A stretch of DNA of 64,000 nt from contig DAIDHM010000057.1 in NCBI GenBank assembly GCA_027459705.1, positions 1 through 64,000 on the forward strand. The letters run 5' to 3'. Below, in pieces: positions 1 to 7,847 of this stretch. Every line of letters starts with the position of its first letter. Position 1 is the stretch's first letter. A program made the position numbers and the translations under genes. The notes under the pieces are model-generated. The model worked only from the letters and a program-made list of their open reading frames with translations, was not told the origin of the DNA and made no database searches. Source of the DNA: Ktedonobacteria bacterium (GTDB lineage: Bacteria; Chloroflexota; Ktedonobacteria; Ktedonobacterales; JACDGC01).

Positions 1-38
1 AAAAATCACCCTGATAGGATCCTATCAGGGTGATTTTT
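1..38. terminator. Bidirectional hairpin terminator
   Basis: A perfect 38-base palindrome (two 19-base arms) begins with AAAAA and ends with TTTTT, so either strand forms a hairpin followed by a U tract. It lies 18 bases beyond the stop of the minus-strand PspA operon and probably terminates it, and also a convergent gene left of the window. Confidence 0.85.
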
Positions 39-56
39 GTCAGGTGGTGGATCTAC

Positions 57-350
57 TTATGCCTGATGGTGATGTTCTGGTGTTTCCGCAGTGAGCGGGA
101 GGATCTCCACCGCTTCAGCTAACGTCATATTTTCAGCCGGAACAACCACGTCTGAAGGAATAATCTCCGTGTAAGGAACGGCCACCCCCATCGTTTTGAT
201 GAACGTAATCAGTCTGCTGAGCACCTGCTCAAAACCAATGGCATCTCCCGATTGAGCGACAGTATGCAATTCTTCGTCGAGCTGTTCGAATATGGGCAAT
301 TGGGTTTCGTCGAGTCGGAACTGTCCTTCTTCCATAATGCGGATGATCAT
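57..350 (-). CDS. pspAA: PspA-associated protein PspAA
   Basis: This 97-residue protein opens with MIIRIMEEGQFRLDE and contains the IIPSDVVVPAENMTLAEA stretch typical of the PspAA domain family, which is normally encoded next to PspA/IM30. Its ATG overlaps the pspA stop in an ATGA arrangement, so the two are very likely translationally coupled. It has no transmembrane segment and ends in a His-rich tail (HHHQA). The family is thought to be a cytoplasmic partner of PspA in membrane-stress responses; the exact role is not established. The assignment rests on recalled family sequence and the gene pair. Confidence 0.85.
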   Translation of the reverse strand: MIIRIMEEGQFRLDETQLPIFEQLDEELHTVAQSGDAIGFEQVLSRLITFIKTMGVAVPYTEIIPSDVVVPAENMTLAEAVEILPLTAETPEHHHQA

Positions 351-1147
351 GCTGGTTCACCACCTGATGGGGGCGGCAATGCGCCCTGGGAGCCCGAAGG
401 TGGCAACTCACGCGCCTGACCTGCCTGCGGTGGCGGAAGGTTGCCCTGAACCTGCGATTTGAGTTGCGCGAGTTGATCATCGACTTGTGATTTTGTCGAG
501 ATTTGCGCCAATTGCCGGTCAATGTCATCCTGACCGGGGCCAAGCATCTGCACTTCCTGCAACGCTCCCGAATCGATCAGCGCATCCATCGCTTGTGCCC
601 GAGATTGCATCGAAACGACACGGTCTTGAGCGCGTTGCACGGCCAGGTTTACATCACTCATCTCTTCGGAGATGCCGGTAACGGCTTCCTGAATCTTTAC
701 CTGAGCCTGAGCAGCGTTGTAGGATGCTTTGACCATTTCCTTCTGAGATCGGAATGATTCGACACGCGCGCGCAGACGCGATTCCATATCAACGAATTTT
801 GCCTGCTGTGCCTTCAACTGGTCAATTTGTTGATTGAAGGTGACAAGTTGCTGTTGCAAGGTAGCTTTGCGTTCAAGCGCCAACCGCGCCAGATCATCGC
901 GACCCTGTTGGACGGCGGCGCGCGCCTGCCCATCTAATTTTTCAATCTGCGCATTGATCTGCGTTTGTTGCAATTCGAGCCGCTTCTCGCTGGTCACGAC
1001 ATCGGCGATGCTCTTGCGCAGATTTTGCAGTTGTTCCAACTGCTTCTGATACGAATAGTCGAGCGTCTCGTTGGGATCTTCTGCGCGATCCATGAGGGCG
1101 CTGAACTTTGCCTTGACAAAGGTAGTGAAGCGGGACAGAAGACCCAC
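347..1147 (-). CDS. pspA: PspA/IM30 family phage shock protein A
   Basis: A 266-residue, almost entirely helical coiled-coil protein. The N-terminal amphipathic segment (VGLLSRFTTFVKAKFSALMD) followed by AEDPNETLDYSY is characteristic of PspA/IM30/Vipp1 proteins, ESCRT-III-like factors that bind and stabilise stressed membranes. Long charged heptad repeats fill the middle, and a Pro/Gly-rich tail ends the protein. I place the start at the GTG at 1147 because GGGAGG lies just upstream and the homologous region begins exactly there; the open frame extends 27 codons further without a ribosome site. It heads a two-gene operon with pspAA, and a sigma70-type promoter lies about 85 bases upstream. 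Confidence 0.92.
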   Translation of the reverse strand: MGLLSRFTTFVKAKFSALMDRAEDPNETLDYSYQKQLEQLQNLRKSIADVVTSEKRLELQQTQINAQIEKLDGQARAAVQQGRDDLARLALERKATLQQQLVTFNQQIDQLKAQQAKFVDMESRLRARVESFRSQKEMVKASYNAAQAQVKIQEAVTGISEEMSDVNLAVQRAQDRVVSMQSRAQAMDALIDSGALQEVQMLGPGQDDIDRQLAQISTKSQVDDQLAQLKSQVQGNLPPPQAGQARELPPSGSQGALPPPSGGEPA

Positions 1148-1230
1148 GATTGACCCTCCCCTGGTAGTCCGGCGCATGACGTGACAAGGAAACCGGACCT
1201 GAACGCCGTGCCAACACGGTCTCTGCAATC

Positions 1231-1259
1231 ATCATACCGCGCCGAACGCACCGTAACAA
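1231..1259 (-). promoter_or_regulatory. Probable promoter of pspA
   Basis: Read on the minus strand: TTGTTA (1259-1254), 17-base spacer, TATGAT (1236-1231). The predicted start of transcription is about 75 bases before the pspA GTG codon. Confidence 0.55.
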
Positions 1260-1382
1260 GTGACTGAATACACACGCACGCCGGACGCCCCTGCGGCACG
1301 TCTTCCGCGAACCTGACCGAGATTCCTGTATGGTTCACAGATCAGTCTTACCGCGCATCTGGCGTGCCTGAAAAGAATTGGC

Positions 1383-1388
1383 TATAAT
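1383..1388 (+). promoter_or_regulatory. -10 element upstream of ferredoxin
   Basis: A consensus TATAAT preceded by TTGGC lies 67 bases before the ferredoxin ATG. No good -35 box is visible at the right distance, so the promoter is tentative. Confidence 0.4.
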
Positions 1389-1455
1389 GGAGACGCGTAG
1401 AGCCAGCGCGCCTATCCGGCGCGCCTGAATTTTATACACAGGAGCTGCGGACCTT

Positions 1456-1719
1456 ATGACCTACGTGATCACCTCTCCCTGCGTGGGGGTCAAAGACGGG
1501 TCGTGCGTCGACGTTTGCCCGGTCGACTGCATTCACCCAACCTCCTCCGAAAAAGGCTATGACACTGTCGATCAGCTCTACATCAACCCCGACGAGTGTA
1601 TCGACTGTGGCGCTTGCGAACCAGCCTGCCCGGTCAACGCGATCTTCGAGGAGAGCGCGGTTCCGGCCAAAGAACGGCAGTTTGTCGCAATCAACGCTGA
1701 GTACTTCAAGAATCATTAG
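1456..1719 (+). CDS. fdxA: 7Fe (3Fe-4S/4Fe-4S) ferredoxin
   Basis: An 87-residue ferredoxin of the FdxA type. The first cluster motif is Cx7CxxxC...CP in [18 protein letters not shown], in which an 11-residue N-terminal stretch replaces the compact CxxCxxC spacing, as in 3Fe-4S/4Fe-4S ferredoxins of Thermus and Mycobacterium. The second motif, [12 protein letters not shown], is a canonical CxxCxxCxxxCP. It is a small cytoplasmic electron carrier; the partner cannot be told from the context. A GGAG ribosome site lies 11 bases before the ATG. Its end overlaps the end of the convergent minus-strand membrane-protein gene by 14 bases. Confidence 0.93.
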   Translation: MTYVITSPCVGVKDGSCVDVCPVDCIHPTSSEKGYDTVDQLYINPDECIDCGACEPACPVNAIFEESAVPAKERQFVAINAEYFKNH

Positions 1720-2101
1720 TCGTTTCGTTTGGCTGATTCATTATATGGGTCTGCCAGATGGGATCTGCCTTCGCTTGAGTCGCAGTCGCATCTCGGTGCC
1801 CAGCGCCGCCGCGACCGCGACTCAGCGTCCATGGTGTACCTGCGGTGATGAGGATGCTGACCCAAAGCGCAGTCGACAGTGCTGAGAATGGGCCAAACAA
1901 CCATCGTCCAAGTGCGCCGCCCAACAGCGCCGTACTCATTCCCAAGCCAACTGTCCAGATCCATCTCCAGCGCGCCACCGTCCATTGTTGATAGGCACCA
2001 AACCCTAAACGTCCACTGTTCGTTATGCCGCCTACTACCAGACCAACGAAGGCCCAGGCCAACGGTGTGCTCCCTAACGATACTAACTGTCCGAGATTCA
2101 T
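1706..2101 (-). CDS. Small membrane protein of unknown function
   Basis: A 131-residue protein with about three hydrophobic segments: residues ~8-25 ([15 protein letters not shown]), ~45-65 ([19 protein letters not shown]) and ~68-90. It ends in a charged, probably cytoplasmic tail. I take the ATG at 2101 because GGGAG precedes it by a few bases; an upstream ATG in frame lacks a site. It follows the hydrolase gene by about 30 bases on the same strand, so the two may be co-transcribed. I do not recognise the family. The tail overlaps the ferredoxin gene on the other strand. Confidence 0.6.
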   Translation of the reverse strand: MNLGQLVSLGSTPLAWAFVGLVVGGITNSGRLGFGAYQQWTVARWRWIWTVGLGMSTALLGGALGRWLFGPFSALSTALWVSILITAGTPWTLSRGRGGAGHRDATATQAKADPIWQTHIMNQPNETTNDS

Positions 2102-2130
2102 CGTAGCTCTCCCGTATGACTGTCTGACGA

Positions 2131-3366
2131 TCAACCGGCATAACTCAGAATCCGCACCAGGACACCATAGAGTCGTGCGCCATCGCTCAACAGTGATCTG
2201 ATCCCCAGACCAGATTTCACCTCAACATGTTGAAAGATGCTGAATTCAACCAGTTCGTGCGGACCCCGGTAGTCACGATCAAAGTTGAGCGATTCGGTAA
2301 AAGGCACAAATTCGTCGTTGCGGTCGTGCAAAAGGTAGATCGGGGCGCGTAGTTGCGAGATCACGCTGATCGGTGAGATCGACTGCAACAGTTCCTGGAT
2401 CGCGGGAGTCAATTGAGCCATGTTGGCGGCTGTCTGGTCGGGAGCGTCGCCCGCGAGTAAATGATACACCGCCTGCGAGAGTGGTGAGAAGGTCGCTAAT
2501 GTCTCGGCATCAATTGGAGTGCCATCGCGGAAGGCAGCAATCAGCAATACCCCCTCCCCAGCCGGCAGTAGCGGAGCGACGGTATACATCAGAACCTGAA
2601 TGGGAACGGATTGGATAGGTGACCCATTACTATACAAAGGTTGGGGGATCCATGGCTGGGTGGCGCCATTAACAGTGAGGGCGCGCTGGCTAACAGCGCG
2701 TAACAGATCGGCGGCATTAAAATAGCTGCCAAAGAGGGTAATGAAGGCGACTTGATCACGGATCGCCGGTTCGGCGGCCGCCAAACAGATCAGACCCCCG
2801 CCAGCGCTGAAACCAATCATACCGACATGGCGTGGGTCGACACCTGGCCACCGCTGGAGATACTGATACGCGCGCACAACCTGCGCCACATCCGCCTTGC
2901 TGAGCGCATAGGCGATGAGGGTGGGAGTCGTTAAGGTCATCGTAACAATTCCGCTCTGCGCGAATGAACTGACCAGGTTCACGAGTTGACTGTCCTGACG
3001 ATTGTCACCCACTCCAGCGATAATCAGCACTGCCTCGCGTGTTCCCGGCACCGGCGGGGGGACAGTCATCGGAGCGTAGATATCCAGATAGGCGCCATCG
3101 CTCCCATTGGGCAACGTTAAGGTGACGGTATGGTGCTGGATTGGATCGCCGCCAGCCGTCAGATCCTTGAACTGGGTCGCATCGATCAACGATGGCAGCA
3201 GGAGCGCGGCGCGGGTGGCGGCACGTCCCTGGGGGGTAACCGAGAGCACGAATGCCAGGACCCAAAGGATGATTAAGGCGGCGCGCGATACGATGCTAAT
3301 GAGGCGGCGCGCATAGCGTGATCGCGGGGAGTTTGATCTGGGTATTTCTGGCGTAGTCGATGACAT
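2131..3366 (-). CDS. Membrane-anchored alpha/beta hydrolase
   Basis: A 411-residue protein with an N-terminal signal anchor (ALIILWVLAFVLSVTP, residues ~29-44) and an extracytoplasmic alpha/beta-hydrolase fold. The nucleophile elbow is GFSAGG (Ser nucleophile), and the usual acid and His are visible as HDRNDEFVP and FQHVE near the C-terminus. This order matches dienelactone-hydrolase/acetyl-esterase-like enzymes, but the substrate cannot be inferred. I prefer the ATG at 3366, which has GGGAG upstream, to the GTG seven codons earlier. It appears to lead a two-gene unit with the small membrane protein downstream. Confidence 0.8.
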   Translation of the reverse strand: MSSTTPEIPRSNSPRSRYARRLISIVSRAALIILWVLAFVLSVTPQGRAATRAALLLPSLIDATQFKDLTAGGDPIQHHTVTLTLPNGSDGAYLDIYAPMTVPPPVPGTREAVLIIAGVGDNRQDSQLVNLVSSFAQSGIVTMTLTTPTLIAYALSKADVAQVVRAYQYLQRWPGVDPRHVGMIGFSAGGGLICLAAAEPAIRDQVAFITLFGSYFNAADLLRAVSQRALTVNGATQPWIPQPLYSNGSPIQSVPIQVLMYTVAPLLPAGEGVLLIAAFRDGTPIDAETLATFSPLSQAVYHLLAGDAPDQTAANMAQLTPAIQELLQSISPISVISQLRAPIYLLHDRNDEFVPFTESLNFDRDYRGPHELVEFSIFQHVEVKSGLGIRSLLSDGARLYGVLVRILSYAG

Positions 3367-4018
3367 CGCTGCAGTCTCCCTCTCCACTGAACGAGACCGC
3401 GTGATATAGGTCTCCTAGATCTCTTACGCTGCCCGGCGTGAGACACTCTCATATGCCGCGCTTACTTCAACCGCTGCTAAAAACTCAAGGATAAGTGCCG
3501 CCATTCCATGCGCTGCATCGTTGACCTATTCCTAGCCCATGGCTCTTGCGCTTCGACCGCAGGGATGCGATACTCTGATCAATCCAATGTAAAGGTCGTA
3601 CTTGATGCAACGCATGCCCACTGCTGTCGCGGGATTCGCCCGCTGAACTGGACGTGTCACTGACGGTTGGCGGTGCTGGCGCTCGCCACACCAGCCAATG
3701 GTCGTGAATGCCCAACGTGCCATCGGCATCATGTGTCGCATGGCAGAAGGTAGTGTGCTTGGCGCAACCGATCACTCCCTTCGTTCAGTTTCGTGGCCAT
3801 CCCCCTCCTCATCCTCAAAGCACCCATTCCCCCTTTTGCACTCGCGTGCACCGATTGCCGTGCGCGCACAACCATACCCATTGGAGGGTCGGTTCTATGT
3901 TGTATTCCTCGTCACTGTGTTCGAAGGATCTTGTCATCTCCGTTTGCCTCGCGACGTTGTCGTCTGTGCAGTCGGATCGCGCGCCTCACGCGCGGATCCA
4001 GAAAGCGGAGTCGCTTCC
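3367..4018. other. Intergenic region without a supported gene
   Basis: About 650 bases. Open frames on both strands (up to ~110 codons) have low-complexity or arginine-rich translations typical of shadow frames and no ribosome site. The 3' part is the upstream region of the RNHCP gene. I see no strong promoter or repeat. Confidence 0.5.
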
Positions 4019-4429
4019 TTGTCACGATCCTATCGCTATGATCCGGATGCGCGAACGGAGGATCCGGCGCGTCCTCGCTATACCCTGAAAGAACATCCCT
4101 TCCGTTGCCTGGGGTGTCGCCAGATGGTAACGCCACTGATGATGGGCGGCCACCATCGGAACCACTGCCCCATCTGCCTGACCTCGCGCCATGTCGATGA
4201 GCAACGGCCCGGCGACCGCCGCAGTCGCTGTGGTGCGCGTATGTCCGCCATCGGCTGGCGTCAGCGCGTGAGGGGTGAATATGTGGTGGTGCATCACTGC
4301 CTGGGATGCGGAATCGAACGTGTCAATCGTGTCGCCGCCGACGATGTCCTGGACGTCCTGTTCGAACTTCCATATCTCCCGGACCCAGCAGTGGACAGTT
4401 TGGCCGAGTGCACTGAGGACGCTGGTTAA
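4019..4429 (+). CDS. RNHCP zinc-ribbon domain protein
   Basis: A 136-residue protein matching the RNHCP family, named for its RNHCP motif, here in HHRNHCPICLTSRHVD. Four paired cysteines/histidines (FRCLGC, RNHCPIC, HHCLGCG) probably bind one or two zinc ions. The family occurs mainly in Actinobacteria, Firmicutes and Chloroflexota and has no proven function. The frame is open far upstream, but the similarity begins near YTLKEHPFRC. I therefore suggest the TTG at 4019, with GCGGAG eight bases upstream; the start is uncertain. A hairpin directly follows the stop. Confidence 0.72.
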   Translation: MSRSYRYDPDARTEDPARPRYTLKEHPFRCLGCRQMVTPLMMGGHHRNHCPICLTSRHVDEQRPGDRRSRCGARMSAIGWRQRVRGEYVVVHHCLGCGIERVNRVAADDVLDVLFELPYLPDPAVDSLAECTEDAG

Positions 4430-4430
4430 C

Positions 4431-4464
4431 ACCAGTGGGATGCTCGCTCGAGCATCCCACTGGT
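4431..4464. terminator. Strong hairpin after RNHCP gene
   Basis: A perfect 16-base stem (4431-4446 with 4449-4464) and a 2-base loop start directly after the stop codon. No T tract follows, so termination efficiency is uncertain. The hairpin also separates this gene from mutS. Confidence 0.65.
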
Positions 4465-4547
4465 TGCTAGTCAGATGTGGTGCGGCTGTGGCACAATGGA
4501 CCAGTGAGTCGCGCAGTATAAACACTGTTCTCCGAGAGGGAATCGCC

Positions 4548-7310
4548 GTGCCAGACAGCAGCCAGTCAAGTGCAGAGCAACACTCGCCGATCCGCACGCA
4601 ATATCTCGCTATCAAGCGCGAGTACCCTGACGCGCTGATCTTCTTCCGCCTTGGCGATTTCTATGAAACCTTCGATACCGACGCCGAAGTGGTCGCGCGC
4701 GAACTGGAGATCACCCTGACGAAACGCGAGTGGGGCCGCGGCGAACGATCACCAATGGCTGGCGTGCCCCATCACAGCGCCGATGGATACATCTCGCGCC
4801 TGATCGCGCGGGGCTACCGTGTGGCGGTCGTAGAACAGACCTCCGAGCCGACGGGCCATGGACTGGTGGAACGCGAAGTGGCGCGCATCGTCACTCCCGG
4901 GACGGTGGTCGATCCGCAGATGTTGCCCGCTCAGCGCAATAACTATCTGGTCGCTGCAATCCTTGGGCGCGAGGGGGCTGGTATCGCGTATGCCGACATC
5001 ACCACAGGTGAGTTTGCCTGCACTCAAATCGCCGCTGGCGATATCAGCGGCATGCTCGCGCAGGAAATTGCGCGCCTCGCCCCGGCTGAGTTGTTAGTTG
5101 AGGCGTCCGAACACGTCCGTAATGGGGTGCGCGCTATCAAAATCGACGCGGAGAACGACGATGACGAAGCAGTTGACGAAACTGGCATCCCAGCCTGGAC
5201 TCGTGAGATACCAAACTTCAATGGACCTGTGACACCGCTGGCAACGCGTGACTTCGAAGTCCGTGGCGCGCGCGAACGGCTGTTACACCACTTCAATGTC
5301 GCCACGCTCGAATCATTTGGTTGCGAAGGGCTACCGCTGGCGATCCGCGCTGCCGGTGCGGTGCTGGCTTATCTACAAATGACCCAGCGGGGAGCTATCG
5401 ATCAGATAAGCCAGTTGCAGACCTACGCCATCACTGGCTATATGGCGCTCGATGCTTATACCCGCCGTAATCTGGAGCTTTTCGAAAGTGGTCGCGACCG
5501 TCAACTCAAAGGCTCGCTCTGCTGGGTATTGGACCAAACGGTGACCCCGATGGGGAGTCGGCTCATCCGCCGCTGGCTGGGGCAACCGCTACTCGATCTT
5601 GCACTGTTGCGGCGACGACATAATGCTGTAGAACATTTCGTGGCCGATAGCCTCAATCGCCAGCGGTTACGCGCAGCGTTACGCAAAGTTGGCGATCTGG
5701 AGCGTCTGGCCAATCGTGTCTTGCAACGCATCGCCACGCCACGAGATCTGATGGCGCTCAGCCACGGGCTGCGCTCGGTAGAGGTCTTGTTGAGTGAGGT
5801 CGCCCGGGCTGAAACGGCAACGACCCAAACTGCCGAAGCCGACCTCAGTGTGATTCTCCCTGGGCTGGATGAGCCGATCGATCCCTGCTCCGATGTCGCC
5901 GCGATGATCGGTGCTGCCCTGATTGATGAACCACCACTGTCACTGACCGATGGTGGGTTCATCCGCGCTGGATACGCGCCAGAACTGGACGATCTCAATG
6001 ATCGCGCGCGCGGCGCCCGGGAATGGATCGCGAATCTGGAGGCAGTGGAACGGCAGCGCACTGGTATCACAAACCTAAAAGTTGGCTTCAATAAGGTCTT
6101 TGGGTACTTCATTGAGATTTCAAATATGCATGTCGCCAGGGCTCCCAAGGATTACATCAGGAAACAGACCGTCACCTCTGGCGAGCGCTATATTACCCCA
6201 GCACTGAAAGAATATGAATCCCTGGTCCTCAATGCGCAAGAACGCCAGTCGAAGCTGGAGTACGATCTCTTTGTACGGCTCCGCCAGGATATCGCGACGT
6301 TGCATGCTGAGCGCATCGTCGCGACAGCGCGTGCATTGGCAACGTTAGATGTGCTGGCAGCGCTGGCTGAGGTGGCTGAGCGGAATCACTATGTACGTCC
6401 CACTCTCAATAACGCGACCGCCATCCACATTATCGCTGGCCGTCATCCGGTCATCGAGGTTACGCAGCGCGACCAACCTTTCGTGCCTAACGACCTGGAT
6501 CTGGATAATGAGGCGACTCAGATTCTCCTGCTCACCGGGCCAAATATGGCGGGGAAGTCAACCATCATGCGCCAGATCGCCCTGATCGTCCTGATGGCCC
6601 AGCTTGGTTCATTTGTCCCGGCAGAAGCCGCCACCATCGGGTTGGTGGATCGCATATTTACCCGCATCGGTGCGCAAGATGACCTGGCGACTGGACAATC
6701 GACCTTCATGGTCGAGATGGTCGAGACCGCCAATATCTTGCGGCATGCGACCACCCGATCCCTGATCGTTTTGGATGAGATTGGGCGAGGGACTAGTACC
6801 TATGACGGATTGGCGATTGCGCGGGCGATCGTCGAATTCCTGCATCAACATCCACGCAGTGGTGCCAAAACACTCTTCGCTACCCACTATCATGAATTGG
6901 TCGAGATCGCGCGCGCGTTGCCGCACGTCCGTCCGGCGACCATCGCGGTGACCGAAGAAGATGGCCATGTCGTCTTCTTGCGCACCCTGATCCCTGGCGG
7001 GGCGGATCGCAGCTATGGCATCCATGTCGCGCAACTGGCCGGTCTTCCCCGGCCAGTGTTGCGGCGCGCGGAAGAGATTCTGGCGGAATTAGAGCGGAAG
7101 GGTGAGGCCCAGCAACGGCGCAAGACCATGCGCGATATGCCGACTGCCAGTGAAGTCGCACCAACCATCCAGCTCTCCCTGTTTCAACCACCCGCAATGC
7201 CCGATCCCATTCTGGAACAGTTGCGAGAGCTAAGAGTCGAAGAATTGACTCCGTTGGAGGCTCTGCAATTACTGTACCGCTGGCAGAGTGACGTCAAAAA
7301 CCGCGCGTGA
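4548..7310 (+). CDS. mutS: DNA mismatch repair protein MutS
   Basis: A 920-residue MutS, close to the usual 850-900. It recognises mismatches and small loops and starts methyl-independent repair with MutL. The mismatch-binding Phe-x-Glu motif sits in GDFYETF near residue 40. The C-terminal ABC-type ATPase has Walker A GPNMAGKST, Walker B LIVLDEIGRGTSTYDG and the ATHYHEL histidine switch, and the protein ends with a helix-turn-helix dimer segment. Start: GTG at 4548 with GAGAGGG seven bases upstream; the open frame reaches back to 4275 but overlaps the RNHCP gene and has unrelated composition there. No mutL lies in the window. Confidence 0.97.
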   Translation: MPDSSQSSAEQHSPIRTQYLAIKREYPDALIFFRLGDFYETFDTDAEVVARELEITLTKREWGRGERSPMAGVPHHSADGYISRLIARGYRVAVVEQTSEPTGHGLVEREVARIVTPGTVVDPQMLPAQRNNYLVAAILGREGAGIAYADITTGEFACTQIAAGDISGMLAQEIARLAPAELLVEASEHVRNGVRAIKIDAENDDDEAVDETGIPAWTREIPNFNGPVTPLATRDFEVRGARERLLHHFNVATLESFGCEGLPLAIRAAGAVLAYLQMTQRGAIDQISQLQTYAITGYMALDAYTRRNLELFESGRDRQLKGSLCWVLDQTVTPMGSRLIRRWLGQPLLDLALLRRRHNAVEHFVADSLNRQRLRAALRKVGDLERLANRVLQRIATPRDLMALSHGLRSVEVLLSEVARAETATTQTAEADLSVILPGLDEPIDPCSDVAAMIGAALIDEPPLSLTDGGFIRAGYAPELDDLNDRARGAREWIANLEAVERQRTGITNLKVGFNKVFGYFIEISNMHVARAPKDYIRKQTVTSGERYITPALKEYESLVLNAQERQSKLEYDLFVRLRQDIATLHAERIVATARALATLDVLAALAEVAERNHYVRPTLNNATAIHIIAGRHPVIEVTQRDQPFVPNDLDLDNEATQILLLTGPNMAGKSTIMRQIALIVLMAQLGSFVPAEAATIGLVDRIFTRIGAQDDLATGQSTFMVEMVETANILRHATTRSLIVLDEIGRGTSTYDGLAIARAIVEFLHQHPRSGAKTLFATHYHELVEIARALPHVRPATIAVTEEDGHVVFLRTLIPGGADRSYGIHVAQLAGLPRPVLRRAEEILAELERKGEAQQRRKTMRDMPTASEVAPTIQLSLFQPPAMPDPILEQLRELRVEELTPLEALQLLYRWQSDVKNRA

Positions 7311-7739
7311 GTGGTTGGCGAACATTCTGAAAAATTTGGGAATATAATTGCAACCTCCTACGAATGAGCGGATCAGACCATTCTGCTGGCTTTGAACGCC
7401 GAGATGGAAGCCCCGCAGGCCCATGATCATGGTAGATGCTACGTTGTGGTGGCCGATCATATGCGATATATTGGGAATCCCATAGTTCGAGTTGCCACAT
7501 GTATCGGCAAGCAACATTGTGTTGACCTGCACTCGCAGCGCACGGACGCCGCATTGCGAGATTTTTGCACAACACACGACATGACTCAAGTGACCAGACC
7601 ATGTTGCGATTTCCTTATCCACCTAGCACGGATGAGGCATCTACTATTTCTATAAACTCACCTTGTCCTGGCGTGTATGTCAATGGCTATAACTTATTGT
7701 TGATTCTATACCAAATGACATAGCCACGGTATGAGGGAA
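7311..7739. other. Intergenic region, no gene seen
   Basis: About 430 bases with lower GC than the flanks. Small frames on both strands lack ribosome sites and recognisable sequence, and no clear terminator follows mutS. Confidence 0.45.
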
Positions 7740-7767
7740 TTGACAGTGGATGCCCGTTCGCTATAAT
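7740..7767 (+). promoter_or_regulatory. Near-consensus promoter of the TIR-PQQ gene
   Basis: TTGACA (7740-7745), 16-base spacer, TATAAT (7762-7767). Predicted transcription start is about 74 bases before the ATG at 7848. Confidence 0.75.
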
Positions 7768-7847
7768 CTGAACCATAGACGTTGATAAAACAAGCAAAAT
7801 ATCGTCTTGTACAATCAACACATAAATATATACGAGTGAGGAGACCT

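Noticed and set aside
3485..3775. Minus-strand open frame between hydrolase and RNHCP
   Set aside because: Short, biased composition, no ribosome site and no recognisable domain.
4275..4547. Longer N-terminus of MutS
   Set aside because: The frame is open, but the translation is Ser/Trp-rich and unrelated to MutS, overlaps the RNHCP gene and the following hairpin, and has no ribosome site. GTG at 4548 fits better.
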